Assembly: GCF_001484765.1 (NCBI RefSeq) | Contig: NZ_LLXO01000013.1 | Span: 62,001-126,000, forward strand | Direction of reading: 5' to 3' | From: Entomohabitans teleogrylli | Lineage (GTDB): Bacteria; Pseudomonadota; Gammaproteobacteria; Enterobacterales; Enterobacteriaceae | Length of the DNA: 64,000 nucleotides | In this document: piece by piece, positions 38,357-50,565 of the stretch | How positions within the stretch are numbered: position 1 is the stretch's first letter | Layout of the letters: every line of letters begins with the position of its first letter | Made by a program: the position numbers and the translations under genes | The notes under the pieces: model-generated | What the model was told of the DNA's origin: nothing | Seen by the model: the letters and a program-made list of their open reading frames with translations, nothing else | The model's database searches: none

Positions 38357-38908
38357 ATGAGTTGTGTCGAGCACCACTATCAACAGCTGATTGATATTTT
38401 TAACGGCTGTTTTGCTGAAGAATTTAATACCCGGCTGGTGAAGGGGGACGATGAGCCCATCTATTTGCCCGCCGATGACGCAATCCCTTACCACCGGATT
38501 GTCTTTGCCCACGGTTTTTACGCCAGCGCGATCCATGAAATTTCCCACTGGTGTATCGCCGGTAAGGCGCGCCGCGAGTTGGTTGATTTTGGCTACTGGT
38601 ATTGTCCGGACGGTCGGGATCGCGCCACCCAGGGGCAGTTTGAAGATGTGGAAGTGAAACCTCAGGCGCTGGACTGGCTGTTCTGCGTGGCCGCGGGATT
38701 TCCTTTCAATGTCAGTTGTGACAACCTGGAAGGGGATTTCGAGCCCGATCGCATCGCCTTCCAGCGCCGGGTCCATGCTCAGGTCATGGCCTATCTGGAG
38801 CATGGGATCCCGGCAAGACCGGCGCGGCTGATTGCCGCTCTGGGCAATTATTACAATACGCCGGCGCTGTCAGCGGAACAGTTTCCGTGGCCGGAAGATC
38901 TGAACTAA
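38357..38908 (+). CDS. epmC: Elongation factor P hydroxylase EpmC
   Basis: 183 residues; hydroxylates the beta-lysylated lysine of EF-P as the last step of its modification. The metal-binding HEISHW motif (about residue 60) and the conserved [13 protein letters not shown]-like block (here [13 protein letters not shown]) are present. An ATG at 38336 would add seven residues overlapping yfcA; 38357 fits the E. coli length better. Confidence 0.94.
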   Translation: MSCVEHHYQQLIDIFNGCFAEEFNTRLVKGDDEPIYLPADDAIPYHRIVFAHGFYASAIHEISHWCIAGKARRELVDFGYWYCPDGRDRATQGQFEDVEVKPQALDWLFCVAAGFPFNVSCDNLEGDFEPDRIAFQRRVHAQVMAYLEHGIPARPARLIAALGNYYNTPALSAEQFPWPEDLN

Positions 38909-38933
38909 TCGCTATGCAACAAGAGGAAATACG

Positions 38934-39209
38934 ATGATCGCGGAATTTGAAGCTCGCATTCTGGCGCTGATTGACGACATGGTGGAGCATGCCAGTGATG
39001 ATGAACTGTTTGCCAGCGGTTATCTGCGCGGCCACCTGACGCTGGCGGTGGCTGAACTGGAAGCGGGGGAAGATCATTGCGCGCAGGCGGTATATCAAAA
39101 TGTGACTCACAGTCTGGAAAAGGCTATCCACGCCGGGGAACTTTCCCCACGCGATCAGGCGCTGGTGCTGGAGATGTGGGACAAACTCTGGCGGCAGGCG
39201 CAATCATAA
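38934..39209 (+). CDS. yfcL: YfcL family protein
   Basis: 91-residue acidic, mostly helical cytoplasmic protein of unknown function, matching E. coli YfcL in length and place after epmC. GAGGAAA is 6 nt upstream of the ATG. It is the last gene of its run. Confidence 0.92.
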   Translation: MIAEFEARILALIDDMVEHASDDELFASGYLRGHLTLAVAELEAGEDHCAQAVYQNVTHSLEKAIHAGELSPRDQALVLEMWDKLWRQAQS

Positions 39210-39309
39210 CCGCGCGATTATGCCGTCCACTTCCGGCTGGACGTGTGTAAAGCTTACGGAGGAACATCCCCCCTGCGCGCTGTAACTTTTTATTGCGCCG
39301 GCGCTGATA

Positions 39310-39636
39310 TCACTGGCGGCGTCGGCGAATGTTTTTTCGCCGACCCGTCCTTGACGGAATCCCAATCAGCCAGAGAATAATTACTACAGATAAAACGCCT
39401 GGCAGCAGGCCCATCAGGGCTCTGGCTATCACCGAGAGAAAATAAATTAGCGGATGTTCCGTGATGCAAATATCCTCTCCCACCCCTGTGACGCGCGAAA
39501 ATTGACCCGGTACGCAGCCATCGGACAGTATCTCTCCAGTGCTTTTCAATATGATGACGGAAATAGACAGCAATATGGCGGATGAAAGAGCGAGAAAGCC
39601 ATAAGCAATAAGCAGTTTGAATCTATCCCTGGTCAT
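39310..39636 (-). CDS. Unrecognised two-span small membrane protein
   Basis: 108 residues that I do not recognise. A basic N terminus (MTRDRFK) leads into one helix (about 8-30), then a 30-residue loop with two cysteines (Cys41 and Cys57), a second helix (about 63-92) and a strongly basic tail (RRKNIRRRRQ). Both ends should be cytoplasmic, with the two-cysteine loop in the periplasm where a disulfide could form. The open frame continues upstream into the mnmC end, but the ATG at 39636 with AGGA 10 nt before it gives a clean membrane protein. E. coli has no gene here between yfcL and mnmC as I recall. Confidence 0.65.
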   Translation of the reverse strand: MTRDRFKLLIAYGFLALSSAILLSISVIILKSTGEILSDGCVPGQFSRVTGVGEDICITEHPLIYFLSVIARALMGLLPGVLSVVIILWLIGIPSRTGRRKNIRRRRQ

Positions 39637-39713
39637 TAATTGATATTCCTGTTCGGCGCTCCTTGCGTCTGTCAGGCAGTGTATTGGGTCCGGGATATTT
39701 TTTCCATGGCTGG

Positions 39714-41726
39714 TCAGACGATAACGGGTTTCCCCTTCAGCAATTTGCGTATCCAGTAGCGGTTCGGACTGAGCGCCGCCAGCGTGGCGGCACCGGCGGG
39801 CAGTGGTTCGCCGCTTATCTGGGCGGCGAGGATCTCCGCCGCCAGCGGCGCGCTGCACAGCCCCCGGGAGCCCAGCGCGCCGAGGAGATACAGGTTTTCC
39901 AGCGCTGGCGCCGCGGCGATTGGCTTAGCGGCGCGCAGATCGTCGCGCAGCGTAGCATACTGCGTCAGAGTGCCCGGATAGTCCGGGGCCTGACCCACCA
40001 GCGGCAGATGATCGCGGGTCGCGCAGCGCACGCCGCAGCGGGCCTCTCCGGCGCTGATATCCACGTCATAAGTCCAGCGGGCCTGCGGCAGGCAGTCAAT
40101 TAATCGCTGGCGGTTGTGCAACTGATCTGCCGCATTGCAGGTAATTTGCGCTACGCCGCGATGGTAGCTGGCGCCGATACAGTGCTCGCGGCGCTGTGGA
40201 TGGTGAGGGGTCAGATAACCGTCGTAGCACAGCACCTGGGTTAACTGCGCCAGTTGCCTCGTGGTGGGGATATGGCTGACCTGGCCGCCTACCGGGTAGA
40301 CCGGCAGCATTTCCGTCCAGGCAAACTGACTGATCTGCCAGCCGTTCGCCAGTACCAGTACCTCGTGGTGGGCTGAATTGCCATCGGCGAAGTCTATTGT
40401 CCAGCCGCTTTGATTGGCCAGTTTCTGTACCCGTTTGTGGTACTGTACTTGCAGCCCCTGACTACTGGCCAGCGCAATGGCGCCGGTAGTCAGCTGCGCC
40501 GGGCACAGCCAGCCGCCCATCGGATAGGTGATAGCGCCGCAGTGGGTTTCCAGTCCGCAGCGTTCAGCGACCTGCTGCGCGGAGAGTCCGTGGGCGATAG
40601 TCTCGGGCAGGCCGAGCGCCAGCATCTGATCAATTTTGTGGCGGCTTTTTTCATCCCACGCCAGTTGGGTTACGCCGCACCATTGGTGATCAAAAGCTAC
40701 CGGCAGGCTATCGTACAGGCGCCGGGCATAGCTGAAGGCATGAGTGAAGAACCCGGTCAGGGTGTCATCCGCATGGCTGAGTAGCGGATAGAGCGCGCCC
40801 TGGCGATTGCCGGAAGCGCCCTGTGCCGGCGCGTCATCTGCGCAGTATAGCGTGACTCGCCAGCCGCGACGCAGCAGCGCCAGACTGAGTAGCGCGCTGG
40901 CAATACCGCCGCCGACCAGCGCTATCTCGCCGCCGGCGGAGGCGGCGCGGCGCAAATACCACGGGCTGCGCGGCGCGCTGTCGACGGGCCGTTCCAGACT
41001 GCCGGTAAGCATTTCGCGTTTGCGTCCGAATCCCTTTTGCTTGCGCATCGTGAAGCCGGCCTCCTGCAGCCCGCGGCGGACAAAACCGGCGGAGGTGAAG
41101 GTGGCGACGCTGCCGCCCGGACGCGCCAGACGAGCCATGGCGTTGAACAGCGCCGGCGTCCACATATCGGGATTTTTCGCCGGCGCAAAGCCGTCGAGAA
41201 ACCAGGCGTCGACCTGCTGGTTAGCGCTGTCATCAAGCTGTGACAAAGTGTCATTAATATCGCCAAACCACAGATCGAGCGTCACCCGACCACCGTCAAG
41301 CAGCAGGCGGTGGCAGCCGGCAAACGGCTCCGGCCACTGCTGCTGAAGTTCGTCGGCCCAGGGCGCCAGCTCCGGCCAGCGCTGATGGGCCAGCGCCAGG
41401 TCGCGGCGGGTCAGGGGATATTTTTCAAAGCTGATAAAGTGCAGGCGCTGTAGCGCAGCCTGCGGCTGTTGCTGGCGAAAGCGCGTGAATGCCTGCCAGA
41501 GCGTCAGGAAATTCAGCCCGGTACCGAAACCGCTTTCAGCGACGATAAACAGTGGCCGCGGGTGTGCGGCGAAACGCGTCGGGATTCGGTTGCCGGTCAG
41601 GAAAACGTAGCGGGTTTCTTCCAGACCGTTGTCGTTGGAAAAATAGACGTCGTCGAATTCTCGGGATACAGGTGTACCCTCTTCGTTAAAATGCAGGCTG
41701 GCGGACTGAATAGGGGATTGTTTCAC
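39714..41726 (-). CDS. mnmC: Bifunctional tRNA mnm5s2U biosynthesis protein MnmC
   Basis: Completes 5-methylaminomethyl-2-thiouridine at the tRNA wobble position. It has 670 residues: an N-terminal SAM methyltransferase (about 1-245; [12 protein letters not shown]-type motif, here [11 protein letters not shown], and [14 protein letters not shown]) and a C-terminal FAD oxidase (about 262-660; [10 protein letters not shown]). The start is a GTG at 41726, aligned with the E. coli N terminus; the frame is open upstream. It diverges from fabB. Confidence 0.95.
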   Translation of the reverse strand: MKQSPIQSASLHFNEEGTPVSREFDDVYFSNDNGLEETRYVFLTGNRIPTRFAAHPRPLFIVAESGFGTGLNFLTLWQAFTRFRQQQPQAALQRLHFISFEKYPLTRRDLALAHQRWPELAPWADELQQQWPEPFAGCHRLLLDGGRVTLDLWFGDINDTLSQLDDSANQQVDAWFLDGFAPAKNPDMWTPALFNAMARLARPGGSVATFTSAGFVRRGLQEAGFTMRKQKGFGRKREMLTGSLERPVDSAPRSPWYLRRAASAGGEIALVGGGIASALLSLALLRRGWRVTLYCADDAPAQGASGNRQGALYPLLSHADDTLTGFFTHAFSYARRLYDSLPVAFDHQWCGVTQLAWDEKSRHKIDQMLALGLPETIAHGLSAQQVAERCGLETHCGAITYPMGGWLCPAQLTTGAIALASSQGLQVQYHKRVQKLANQSGWTIDFADGNSAHHEVLVLANGWQISQFAWTEMLPVYPVGGQVSHIPTTRQLAQLTQVLCYDGYLTPHHPQRREHCIGASYHRGVAQITCNAADQLHNRQRLIDCLPQARWTYDVDISAGEARCGVRCATRDHLPLVGQAPDYPGTLTQYATLRDDLRAAKPIAAAPALENLYLLGALGSRGLCSAPLAAEILAAQISGEPLPAGAATLAALSPNRYWIRKLLKGKPVIV

Positions 41727-41801
41727 GTAAGTTGCTCGTCTGGCAGGCAGTGTGACGATCTTAACGATGTGTGTGCAGGTGCGCAAATTTATAGACTAAT
41801 A

Positions 41802-41818
41802 TGCTGATCGGACTTGTT
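41802..41818 (+). promoter_or_regulatory. FadR activator site of fabB
   Basis: TGCTGATCGGACTTGTT matches the FadR consensus except at positions 1, 2 and 6 and is nearly identical to the known E. coli fabB site, where FadR activates. It lies 71 bp upstream of the fabB ATG. Confidence 0.75.
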
Positions 41819-41820
41819 CG

Positions 41821-41836
41821 GCGTACATCTGTACGC
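41821..41836. promoter_or_regulatory. FabR operator of fabB
   Basis: GCGTACATCTGTACGC is a perfect palindrome with the FabR GCGTAC core, immediately downstream of the FadR site as in E. coli. FabR represses fabB in response to unsaturated acyl chains. Confidence 0.78.
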
Positions 41837-41888
41837 TATTGTGCCTGTCGAATTCTTAAAATTTACGTGCAGTAGGAAGAGGTATTGA

Positions 41889-43109
41889 ATGAAACGTGCA
41901 GTGATTACTGGCCTGGGCATTGTTTCCAGCATCGGTAATAACCAGCAGGAAGTTCTGGCATCTCTGCGTGAAGGGCGCTCAGGGATCACTTTCTCTCAGG
42001 AACTGAAAGATTCCGGTATGCGCAGCCACGTATGGGGCAATGTGAAACTGGACACTACCGGCCTCATCGATCGCAAAGTTGTGCGTTTCATGAGCGATGC
42101 ATCTGTCTACGCTTACCTGTCAATGGAGCAGGCCATCCAGGATTCCGGCCTGTCGGAAGAACAGTATCAGAATAACCCGCGCGTTGGTCTGATCGCCGGC
42201 TCCGGCGGCGGTTCGCCAAGATTCCAGGTATTCGGCGCTGACGCAATGCGCGGCCCGCGTGGCCTGAAAGCGGTCGGTCCCTATGTGGTGACCAAAGCCA
42301 TGGCGTCCGGCGTTTCCGCCTGTCTGGCCACGCCGTTCAAAATTCACGGCGTTAACTACTCCATCAGTTCCGCCTGCGCCACCTCTGCGCACTGCATCGG
42401 CAACGCTGTCGAGCAGATCCAGTTGGGGAAACAGGACATTGTTTTTGCCGGCGGCGGCGAAGAGCTGTGCTGGGAAATGGCCTGTGAGTTTGACGCCATG
42501 GGCGCGCTGTCCACCAAATATAATGACTCACCGGAAAAAGCCTCCCGTACCTATGATGCCAACCGCGACGGCTTCGTCATCGCCGGCGGCGGCGGTATGG
42601 TGGTGGTTGAAGAACTGGAGCACGCGCTGGCGCGCGGCGCGCATATCTATGCGGAAATCGTCGGCTATGGCGCGACCTCTGACGGCGCGGATATGGTAGC
42701 CCCGTCGGGCGAAGGCGCGGTGCGCTGCATGAAGATGGCGATGAACGACCTCGATACCCCGGTTGACTATCTTAACTCCCACGGGACTTCCACGCCGGTG
42801 GGCGATGTTAAAGAGCTGTGGGCGATCCGCGAAGTGTTTGGCGACAATACCCCGGCCATTTCCGCTACCAAAGCGATGACCGGCCACTCCCTCGGGGCGG
42901 CAGGGGTTCAGGAAGCCATCTATTCGTTGCTGATGCTGGAACACGGGTTTGTGGCGCCGAGCATCAACATCGAAGAAATGGATGAACAGGCCCGGGGGCT
43001 GAACATTGTTACCGAGCCAACTGAGCGTCAACTGACCACGGTAATGTCTAACAGCTTTGGCTTCGGCGGCACCAACGCCACTCTGGTGATGCGCAAGTAC
43101 CGCGCATAA
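41889..43109 (+). CDS. fabB: 3-oxoacyl-[ACP] synthase I FabB
   Basis: Condensing enzyme needed for unsaturated fatty acid synthesis; 406 residues. Active-site Cys163 lies in [10 protein letters not shown], with the His pair in HGTSTPVGD and [10 protein letters not shown]. The C-terminal GFGGTNA loop is typical. The FadR and FabR sites upstream place it in the fatty-acid regulon together with fadL and fadIJ in this window. Confidence 0.98.
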   Translation: MKRAVITGLGIVSSIGNNQQEVLASLREGRSGITFSQELKDSGMRSHVWGNVKLDTTGLIDRKVVRFMSDASVYAYLSMEQAIQDSGLSEEQYQNNPRVGLIAGSGGGSPRFQVFGADAMRGPRGLKAVGPYVVTKAMASGVSACLATPFKIHGVNYSISSACATSAHCIGNAVEQIQLGKQDIVFAGGGEELCWEMACEFDAMGALSTKYNDSPEKASRTYDANRDGFVIAGGGGMVVVEELEHALARGAHIYAEIVGYGATSDGADMVAPSGEGAVRCMKMAMNDLDTPVDYLNSHGTSTPVGDVKELWAIREVFGDNTPAISATKAMTGHSLGAAGVQEAIYSLLMLEHGFVAPSINIEEMDEQARGLNIVTEPTERQLTTVMSNSFGFGGTNATLVMRKYRA

Positions 43110-43135
43110 CCGTTTCAGTCTGGCTGTAACAGCAG

Positions 43136-43166
43136 GGGAAGTCCGTAAAGCGGCTTTCCCTTTTTT
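43136..43166 (+). terminator. Terminator after fabB
   Basis: GGGAA...TTTCCC stem with an inner CCG/CGG pairing and a TTTTTT tail, 26 bp after the stop. Confidence 0.75.
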
Positions 43167-43370
43167 GTTGCCGGCAAGCCGGGGCTGGCGCCTGTTCGAT
43201 ATATTTTTTTGATGATTGACAGCCTTTCATTCCCCTGGCAAACTGCCACTCCCTCAATATCTTGCGATATTGCGTAAGCGTTTTACGTTAACCAACGCCT
43301 GACCTGATACTCAGGTGGCGAGGGCGTGGCTTTTCCCGCCTTACTCTGCTGTCTGATGGAGTAAGAATTC

Positions 43371-44564
43371 ATGTCCAGTGTGACTCAAAAAACAAAATCT
43401 GCGTCGGCTAACCCATCGCTGTTGCGAATTGCGTTTGCCGTTTTCCTGACCTACATGACGGTCGGCATTCCGCTGCCGGTGATTCCTCTGTTTGTCCATC
43501 ATGAGCTGGGCTATGGTAACACCATGGTCGGCGTGGCGGTCGGTATTCAGTTTCTGGCCACGGTCTTAACCCGCGGCTACGCCGGGCGTCTGGCGGATCA
43601 GCAAGGGGCAAAGCGCACCGCGCTGCAGGGGATGCTGGCCTGCGGGCTGGCGGGGGTGGCGTGGCTGCTGGCGGCGCTGTTGCCGGTTTCCGCGTTGGCG
43701 AAGTTCGCTCTGCTGATTGTCGGCCGGCTGATTCTCGGATTTGGCGAAAGCCAATTGCTGACCGGCACCCTGACCTGGGGGATGGGGCTGGTGGGACCGG
43801 CGCGATCCGGCAAAGTGATGTCGTGGAACGGCATGGCAATCTATGGCGCGCTGGCCGTCGGCGCGCCGCTGGGGCTGTTAATTCACCAGCAGTGGGGCTT
43901 CGCCGCGTTGGCGGCGGTCACCATTGTGCTGCCGCTGCTGGCCTGGGCGTTTAACGGCACGGTAAAACGGGTGCCGGCCCAGAAAGGAGAGCGCCCCTCG
44001 CTGTGGAGCGTGGTCGGGATGATCTGGCAGCCGGGGCTGGGGCTGGCTCTGCAGGGGGTCGGTTTCGCGGTAATCGGCACTTTTGTGTCGCTCTATTTTT
44101 CGACCCGCGGTTGGCCAATGGCGGGCTTTACGTTAACGGCATTTGGCGGCGCTTTTGTGCTGGTGCGCGTGCTGTTTGGCTGGATGCCCGATCGTTTTGG
44201 CGGCGTTAACGTGGCGATAGTGTCGCTGTTGGTGGAGACCTGCGGATTGCTCCTGCTGTGGCAGGCGCCGCTGGAGTGGGTGGCCCTGCTTGGGGCGGCG
44301 CTCACCGGCTGCGGCTGTTCGCTGATTTTCCCGGCCCTCGGCGTTGAGGTCGTCAAACGGGTGCCGCCGCAGGTGCGCGGTACCGCCCTTGGCGGCTATG
44401 CGGCGTTTCAGGATATTTCGTACGGCGTCACCGGCCCGCTTAGCGGCCTGCTGGCGACCTCGCTGGGCTATCCGTCGGTCTTCCTTGCGGGGGCGGTATC
44501 GGCGGCGGTGGGAATTGTGGTGACGCTGGTGGCGTTTCGCCGCCGGATCTCCCCGCCGGCTTGA
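43371..44564 (+). CDS. yfcJ: YfcJ, major facilitator superfamily transporter
   Basis: 397 residues with about 12 membrane helices. The MFS signature between helices 2 and 3 is [14 protein letters not shown], with a related GWMPDRFGG in the second half. The substrate is unknown (arabinose or drug exporter-like subfamily). It is convergent with flk, with 4 bp between the stops. The 200 bp upstream (43167-43370) should hold its promoter; no clear site was identified. Confidence 0.93.
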   Translation: MSSVTQKTKSASANPSLLRIAFAVFLTYMTVGIPLPVIPLFVHHELGYGNTMVGVAVGIQFLATVLTRGYAGRLADQQGAKRTALQGMLACGLAGVAWLLAALLPVSALAKFALLIVGRLILGFGESQLLTGTLTWGMGLVGPARSGKVMSWNGMAIYGALAVGAPLGLLIHQQWGFAALAAVTIVLPLLAWAFNGTVKRVPAQKGERPSLWSVVGMIWQPGLGLALQGVGFAVIGTFVSLYFSTRGWPMAGFTLTAFGGAFVLVRVLFGWMPDRFGGVNVAIVSLLVETCGLLLLWQAPLEWVALLGAALTGCGCSLIFPALGVEVVKRVPPQVRGTALGGYAAFQDISYGVTGPLSGLLATSLGYPSVFLAGAVSAAVGIVVTLVAFRRRISPPA

Positions 44565-44568
44565 AACG

Positions 44569-45570
44569 TTACAGTACCAGCCACAGCAGCACCAGCGCCG
44601 CCAGCAGGAGGATCGCCGCGGCCAGCGGGCGAGCGCTGAGGCGTTCTACCAGGCCGGTCAGCGGCGCCACCACCGGCGCGGCGATCGGCGAGGGATCGTG
44701 GTCTGAGATGTCGTGAAGGCTGGCGGCGCGGCGCAGGAACAGGTGATTCACCACATCCTGAATTTGCACCGGCGTCAGCGCTGTCTGCGGCGTGGCCTGA
44801 AACTGCTGTTGCAGATAATCGCTCAGCATCCGCCATTCGCCGCTTTCCAGCGGTTGTTTCAGCATGCTTTGCAGGATGTGCAGCGTCGGCGCCGACTGTT
44901 GAGTCAGACTGTGTCTGGCCTGGAGCCAACTGGCCAGCAGGGCGTAATATTTTGCTGAAATGGTCTCTATCCGGGGAGCGCCGCTCAGTTCCAGCATTGA
45001 CTGCCAGATCTGTTTGGGGGATTCGCCGGTCGCCGCCGCCAGCCGGGTGACCAGGGTATTCAGGGCATGGTGCTCCGCCGGCAGTAGCGGGCGCCCGGTG
45101 GCCGGACGCGGCTGCGGCTGCGGAATGGTTAACTGGCCGTCGCGCAGCAGAGCCAGCACGTTTTTCAGCTGTTCCCCGCTCAGCTGGCTCAACACGGTAT
45201 GGCCGAACTGCTGGCGGATGTAGTCGCTCACCGCCTGGCGATTATTGCCCTGCTGCAGCAGTTCGCTCAGTTGATGCAGAGTCTGGCGGTTTTCCAGTAA
45301 CCCTTCGGCCTGCAGCAGGCGCTGGTTGAGGTATTGCTCAGCCGCCGCAAAGTGGCGTGATAACAGGGGATCGCCATTTTTAAGCGTTAAATGGTGTTTC
45401 AGTCCGGCCCAGACTTCAGCGCTTTGCTGTTGCGACAGGGCGATGATGCGCGTCACCAGCCGTTCAAGAGTGGTGCGCTGCTGGCTGGACAGCGGTTGAG
45501 CGGCAAGGGGTGAGAGGGGGTCGGGAGGAACGCCGGGAGGGCGGGCGGAAGGGCCCGGAATAGATTGCAT
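44569..45570 (-). CDS. flk: Flagella biosynthesis regulator Flk
   Basis: 333 residues, mostly helical and rich in Gln and Leu, ending in a single C-terminal membrane anchor (about 312-331). In Salmonella Flk prevents premature FlgM secretion before hook completion. The start at 45570 (MQSIPGPSA) gives the E. coli length; an in-frame extension to 45636 is unlikely. Confidence 0.92.
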   Translation of the reverse strand: MQSIPGPSARPPGVPPDPLSPLAAQPLSSQQRTTLERLVTRIIALSQQQSAEVWAGLKHHLTLKNGDPLLSRHFAAAEQYLNQRLLQAEGLLENRQTLHQLSELLQQGNNRQAVSDYIRQQFGHTVLSQLSGEQLKNVLALLRDGQLTIPQPQPRPATGRPLLPAEHHALNTLVTRLAAATGESPKQIWQSMLELSGAPRIETISAKYYALLASWLQARHSLTQQSAPTLHILQSMLKQPLESGEWRMLSDYLQQQFQATPQTALTPVQIQDVVNHLFLRRAASLHDISDHDPSPIAAPVVAPLTGLVERLSARPLAAAILLLAALVLLWLVL

Positions 45571-45674
45571 CGCGTTGAGTCCTTGAATGAAAAAAAACGG
45601 CCCGGACCAGGACCGGGTGGCGAGATTATGGCACACTTATCCGCCGTATGGCGTGCACAAACAGGTACCGTAGC

Positions 45675-46808
45675 GTGAAAATTGTCGTCGATGAAAATAT
45701 GCCCTATGCGCGCGAGCTGTTCAGCCGGCTGGGGGAAGTGAAAGCGGTGCCGGGGCGTCCGTTGCCGCAGGGTGAGCTGGACGATGCCGATGCGCTGATG
45801 GTGCGTTCGGTCACCAAAGTGAATGCCGCATTACTGAACGACAAGCCGGTGAAGTTTGTCGGTACCGCCACCGCGGGCACCGATCATGTCGATGAGGACT
45901 GGCTGCGCCAGGCGGGGATTGCGTTTTCCGCGGCACCGGGGTGCAACGCCATTGCCGTGGTGGAGTATGTTTTTTCCGCGCTGTTGATGCTGGCCGAACG
46001 CGATGGTTTCTCGCTGGCGGATCGGAGCGTGGGGATTGTTGGGGTGGGCAATGTCGGCGGGCGCCTGCAGGCGCGGCTGGAAGCGTTGGGGATTCGTACG
46101 CTGTTGTGCGATCCGCCGCGCGCCGACCGCGGAGAACCGGGCGAGTTTCTGGCGCTGGACACCCTGGTGCGGGAAGCCGATGTTCTCACTTTCCACACCC
46201 CGCTATTTAAAGATGGCCCCTATAACACCTGGCACCTGGCCGACGAGGCGTTGATTAGCGCCCTGAAGCCGGGCTGTATTTTGATTAACGCCTGTCGCGG
46301 TCCGGTGGTCGATAACGAGGCTTTACTGCGCCGGCTGGCGGCGGGACAGGCGCTGAGCGTGGTGCTGGATGTCTGGGAGCCGGAACCGGATTTGAATCTG
46401 CAACTGTTGGCCCGGGCCGATATTGGTACCGCCCATATCGCCGGTTATACCCTGGAGGGGAAAGCGCGCGGCACCACTCAGGTTTTTGAGGCTTTTAGTC
46501 AGTTTATCGGCCAACGGCAACAGGTGCCGCTGGATACCCTGCTGCCAGCCCCGGAATTTGGGCGTATTGCGCTGCATGGCCCGCTCGATCAGGCAACGCT
46601 GAAAAGACTGGTTCATCTGGTGTATGATGTGCGCCGCGATGATGCTGCGCTGCGTCTGGTCGCCAACCGGCCCGGCGAGTTCGACAGGCTGCGCAAGTAC
46701 TACCAGGAGCGCCGGGAATGGTCGTCTCTGGAAGTGGTGTGCGATGACCCGCAGGCGGCGCAAACGCTGCAAAAACTGGGTTTTAACGCCGTCAGTCCGG
46801 CAGCGTAA
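45675..46808 (+). CDS. pdxB: 4-phosphoerythronate dehydrogenase PdxB
   Basis: Second step of pyridoxal phosphate synthesis, oxidising 4-phospho-D-erythronate with NAD. It has 377 residues. The NAD-binding [12 protein letters not shown] motif (about 121-132), the [10 protein letters not shown] region and the catalytic [14 protein letters not shown] histidine are intact. The start is a GTG at 45675, aligned with the family N terminus [10 protein letters not shown]. It diverges from flk and is followed by usg and truA. Confidence 0.95.
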   Translation: MKIVVDENMPYARELFSRLGEVKAVPGRPLPQGELDDADALMVRSVTKVNAALLNDKPVKFVGTATAGTDHVDEDWLRQAGIAFSAAPGCNAIAVVEYVFSALLMLAERDGFSLADRSVGIVGVGNVGGRLQARLEALGIRTLLCDPPRADRGEPGEFLALDTLVREADVLTFHTPLFKDGPYNTWHLADEALISALKPGCILINACRGPVVDNEALLRRLAAGQALSVVLDVWEPEPDLNLQLLARADIGTAHIAGYTLEGKARGTTQVFEAFSQFIGQRQQVPLDTLLPAPEFGRIALHGPLDQATLKRLVHLVYDVRRDDAALRLVANRPGEFDRLRKYYQERREWSSLEVVCDDPQAAQTLQKLGFNAVSPAA

Positions 46809-46825
46809 TACTGTCTTATCGCTCT

Positions 46826-46855
46826 CTGGCGTCCAGCGCCAGGGGGCGTCGTTTT
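46826..46855 (+). terminator. Possible attenuating hairpin between pdxB and usg
   Basis: CTGGCG and CGCCAG form a 6-bp stem with a 5-nt loop; TTTTT follows after an 8-nt GC spacer. The gap makes it weak, so read-through into usg-truA is likely. Confidence 0.35.
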
Positions 46856-46876
46856 TATTGTCTGGAGTAAACCACC

Positions 46877-47890
46877 ATGTCTGAAGGCTGGAATATTGCC
46901 ATACTGGGCGCCACCGGCGCCGTGGGTGAGGCCTTGCTTGAGCTGCTGGCCGAACGCCAGTTTCCGGTGGGGGAACTGTACGCGCTGGCCCGTGAAGCAA
47001 GCGCCGGCGAAACGCTGCGTTTTTCCGGTAAAACGCTGCGGGTGCAGGATGCCGCAGAGTTTGACTGGACTCAGGCGCAACTGGCGTTTTTTGTCGCGGG
47101 TCAGCAGGCGGCGGCGCGCTATGCCGAAGAGGCGGCGAACGCCGGCTGCCTGGTGATTGACTCCAGCGGCCTGTTCGCCCTTGAGCCGGATGTGCCGCTG
47201 GTGGTGCCGGAGGTGAATCCTTACGTACTGGCGGATTACCGCAACCGTAATCTGGTGGCGGTGGCGGATAGTCTCACCAGCCAGTTGCTGGCAGCGCTGA
47301 AACCACTGATGGAACAGGGCGGACTGTCGCGCGTTCAGGTGACCAGCCTGATGTCGGTCTCCGGGCAGGGGAAAAAAGCGGTCGACGCTTTGGCCGGCCA
47401 GAGCGCGCGTCTACTCAACGGGATGCCGATTGATGAGGATGACCATTTTGGTCGCCAGCTGGCGTTCAATATGCTGCCGTTGCTTCCGGACAGCGAAGGC
47501 AGCGTGCGCGAAGAGCGGCGCATCGTTGACGAGGTGCGCAAAATCCTCCAGGACGAGGGTCTGTTGATCTCCGCCAGTTGTGTGCAGTCGCCGGTATTCT
47601 ACGGCCACGCCCAGATGGTCAGCATGGAAGCGCTGCGTCCGTTATCCGCTGAAGAGGCGCGGGACGCGCTGGCGCGCGGCGAAGATATCGTACTCTCTGA
47701 AGAGCATGAATTCCCGACCCAGGTGGGGGATGCCTCCGGTAGTGTGCAGCTTTCCGTCGGCTGCGTGCGCAACGACTACGGCATGCCCGAGCAGGTGCAG
47801 TTCTGGTCCGTGGCGGATAACGTACGCTTCGGCGGCGCGCTGATGGCGGTGAAAACGGCGGAGAAGTTGCTGCAGGAGTATCTGTACTGA
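46877..47890 (+). CDS. usg: Usg, aspartate-semialdehyde dehydrogenase-like protein
   Basis: 337 residues of the Asd fold: N-terminal nucleotide-binding motif [15 protein letters not shown] and the C-terminal catalytic-domain layout. At the position of the catalytic cysteine (NC in true enzymes) the sequence reads DSLTSQ, so the nucleophile is absent, as in E. coli Usg. It is therefore unlikely to have dehydrogenase activity; its role is not established. The stop shares one base with the truA start. Confidence 0.94.
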   Translation: MSEGWNIAILGATGAVGEALLELLAERQFPVGELYALAREASAGETLRFSGKTLRVQDAAEFDWTQAQLAFFVAGQQAAARYAEEAANAGCLVIDSSGLFALEPDVPLVVPEVNPYVLADYRNRNLVAVADSLTSQLLAALKPLMEQGGLSRVQVTSLMSVSGQGKKAVDALAGQSARLLNGMPIDEDDHFGRQLAFNMLPLLPDSEGSVREERRIVDEVRKILQDEGLLISASCVQSPVFYGHAQMVSMEALRPLSAEEARDALARGEDIVLSEEHEFPTQVGDASGSVQLSVGCVRNDYGMPEQVQFWSVADNVRFGGALMAVKTAEKLLQEYLY

Positions 47891-48702
47891 TGCTGGCGCC
47901 GGAAGAAAAGCCGCTGTATAAAATCGCCCTCGGTATCGAGTACGACGGCCGCAAATACTACGGCTGGCAGCGCCAGCAGGAAGTGCGTAGCGTGCAGGAG
48001 AAGCTGGAAACAGCGCTCTCCCGGGTGGCCAACGAGCCGATCGGCGTATTCTGCGCCGGGCGCACCGATGCCGGCGTTCACGCCACCGGACAGGTGGTGC
48101 ACTTCGATACCACGGCGCAGCGTAAAGAGGCGGCCTGGACACTGGGGGTTAACGCTAACCTGCCGGCGGATATTGCGGTGCGCTGGGTAAAAGCGGTGCC
48201 GGATGATTTCCACGCTCGTTTCAGCGCCACGGCGCGCAGATACCGCTATATCATTTATAATCAGCGCTTGCGTCCGGCGGTGCTGGGCCAGGGGGTGACC
48301 CATTTTTACCTGCCGCTGGACGCGCAGCGCATGCAGCGCGCCGCCCGGTGCCTGCTGGGGGAAAATGATTTTACCTCGTTTCGCGCGGTACAGTGCCAGT
48401 CGCGCACGCCGTGGCGCAACGTGATGCACATTAACGTGACCCGTTATGGTGCATATGTGGTGGTGGATATTAAAGCGAACGCGTTTGTTCATCATATGGT
48501 GCGGAATATTGTTGGCAGCCTGATGGAAGTGGGCTGCGGAAACCGGCCGGAGAGCTGGATGGCTGAGCTGCTGGCGGCAAAGGACCGAACGCTTGCGGCA
48601 GCAACGGCAAAGGCGGAAGGACTGTATCTGGTGTCTGTGGATTACCCGGATCGTTTCGACCTGCCGAAGCCGCCCATGGGTCCGCTGTTTCTGGCGGACT
48701 GA
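47890..48702 (+). CDS. truA: tRNA pseudouridine(38-40) synthase TruA
   Basis: 270 residues, the same length as E. coli. The catalytic aspartate lies in [14 protein letters not shown], and [15 protein letters not shown] is the conserved C-terminal block. It is coupled to usg by a one-base overlap and followed by dedA after 24 bp. Confidence 0.97.
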   Translation: MLAPEEKPLYKIALGIEYDGRKYYGWQRQQEVRSVQEKLETALSRVANEPIGVFCAGRTDAGVHATGQVVHFDTTAQRKEAAWTLGVNANLPADIAVRWVKAVPDDFHARFSATARRYRYIIYNQRLRPAVLGQGVTHFYLPLDAQRMQRAARCLLGENDFTSFRAVQCQSRTPWRNVMHINVTRYGAYVVVDIKANAFVHHMVRNIVGSLMEVGCGNRPESWMAELLAAKDRTLAAATAKAEGLYLVSVDYPDRFDLPKPPMGPLFLAD

Positions 48703-48726
48703 GTGTCGTGACCAAAGGCTAACATA

Positions 48727-49386
48727 ATGGATATTATTCGCTTTCTGATTGATTTTATTCTGCACATTGACGTACACCTTGCGGAACTGGTGGCCGAATA
48801 CGGCATCTGGGTGTACGCGATACTGTTTCTGATCCTGTTTTGTGAAACCGGCCTGGTGGTGACCCCGTTCCTGCCTGGCGATTCATTACTGTTTGTCGCC
48901 GGCGCGCTTGCATCGCTGGAAACCAATGACCTCAACGTTCATCTGATGGTGTTGTTGATGCTGGTCGCCGCCATTGTCGGCGATGCGGTGAACTACACCA
49001 TCGGCAGGTTGTTCGGTGAACGGTTATTCAGTAATCCGGATTCGAAAATTTTCCGCCGCAGCTATCTGGACAAAACCCATCAGTTCTATGAAAAGCACGG
49101 CGGCAAGACGATTATTCTGGCGCGCTTTGTTCCGATTGTGCGTACTTTTGCGCCCTTCGTGGCGGGAATGGGGCATATGTCCTATCGTCATTTCGCCGCC
49201 TATAACGTGATTGGCGCGCTGCTGTGGGTGCTGTTGTTCACGTATGCCGGTTACTTCTTTGGCACCATTCCGATGATTCAGGAAAATCTTAAATTACTGA
49301 TTGTCGGCATTATTGTGGTGTCGATTTTACCCGGCGTGGTGGAAATTATTCGCCACCGGCGCGCGGCGGCGCGTCAGTCAAAATAA
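48727..49386 (+). CDS. dedA: DedA-family membrane protein
   Basis: 219 residues with several membrane helices and the DedA family signatures [17 protein letters not shown] and [17 protein letters not shown]...AGMGHM. Family members are linked to undecaprenyl phosphate and phospholipid flipping and to membrane potential homeostasis. The 239-bp gap to accD (49387-49625) shows no gene. Confidence 0.95.
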   Translation: MDIIRFLIDFILHIDVHLAELVAEYGIWVYAILFLILFCETGLVVTPFLPGDSLLFVAGALASLETNDLNVHLMVLLMLVAAIVGDAVNYTIGRLFGERLFSNPDSKIFRRSYLDKTHQFYEKHGGKTIILARFVPIVRTFAPFVAGMGHMSYRHFAAYNVIGALLWVLLFTYAGYFFGTIPMIQENLKLLIVGIIVVSILPGVVEIIRHRRAAARQSK

Positions 49387-49625
49387 GACGTATTACGCGG
49401 TTCGACCACTTTTTTATCCCAAGTCGTCAGCCGTTATGTTTTAATGAGCACCATTTATGGGCTCGGGGGTGTCTTGCCCGGAATAGTTTGCGTCACAGGA
49501 AAGCGCATGCGCCTGGGATGCGAGGTATGACGGGATATCCCCCTGAAAACAATACTGGTATTTATGCCGGCCTGCGCGATTAACGGCGGGTCGGGTGTAG
49601 CCAGGTTCAGGCAGAAAGGTCATCA

Positions 49626-50555
<930 letters not shown>

Positions 50556-50565
50556 TTGTTCATCA

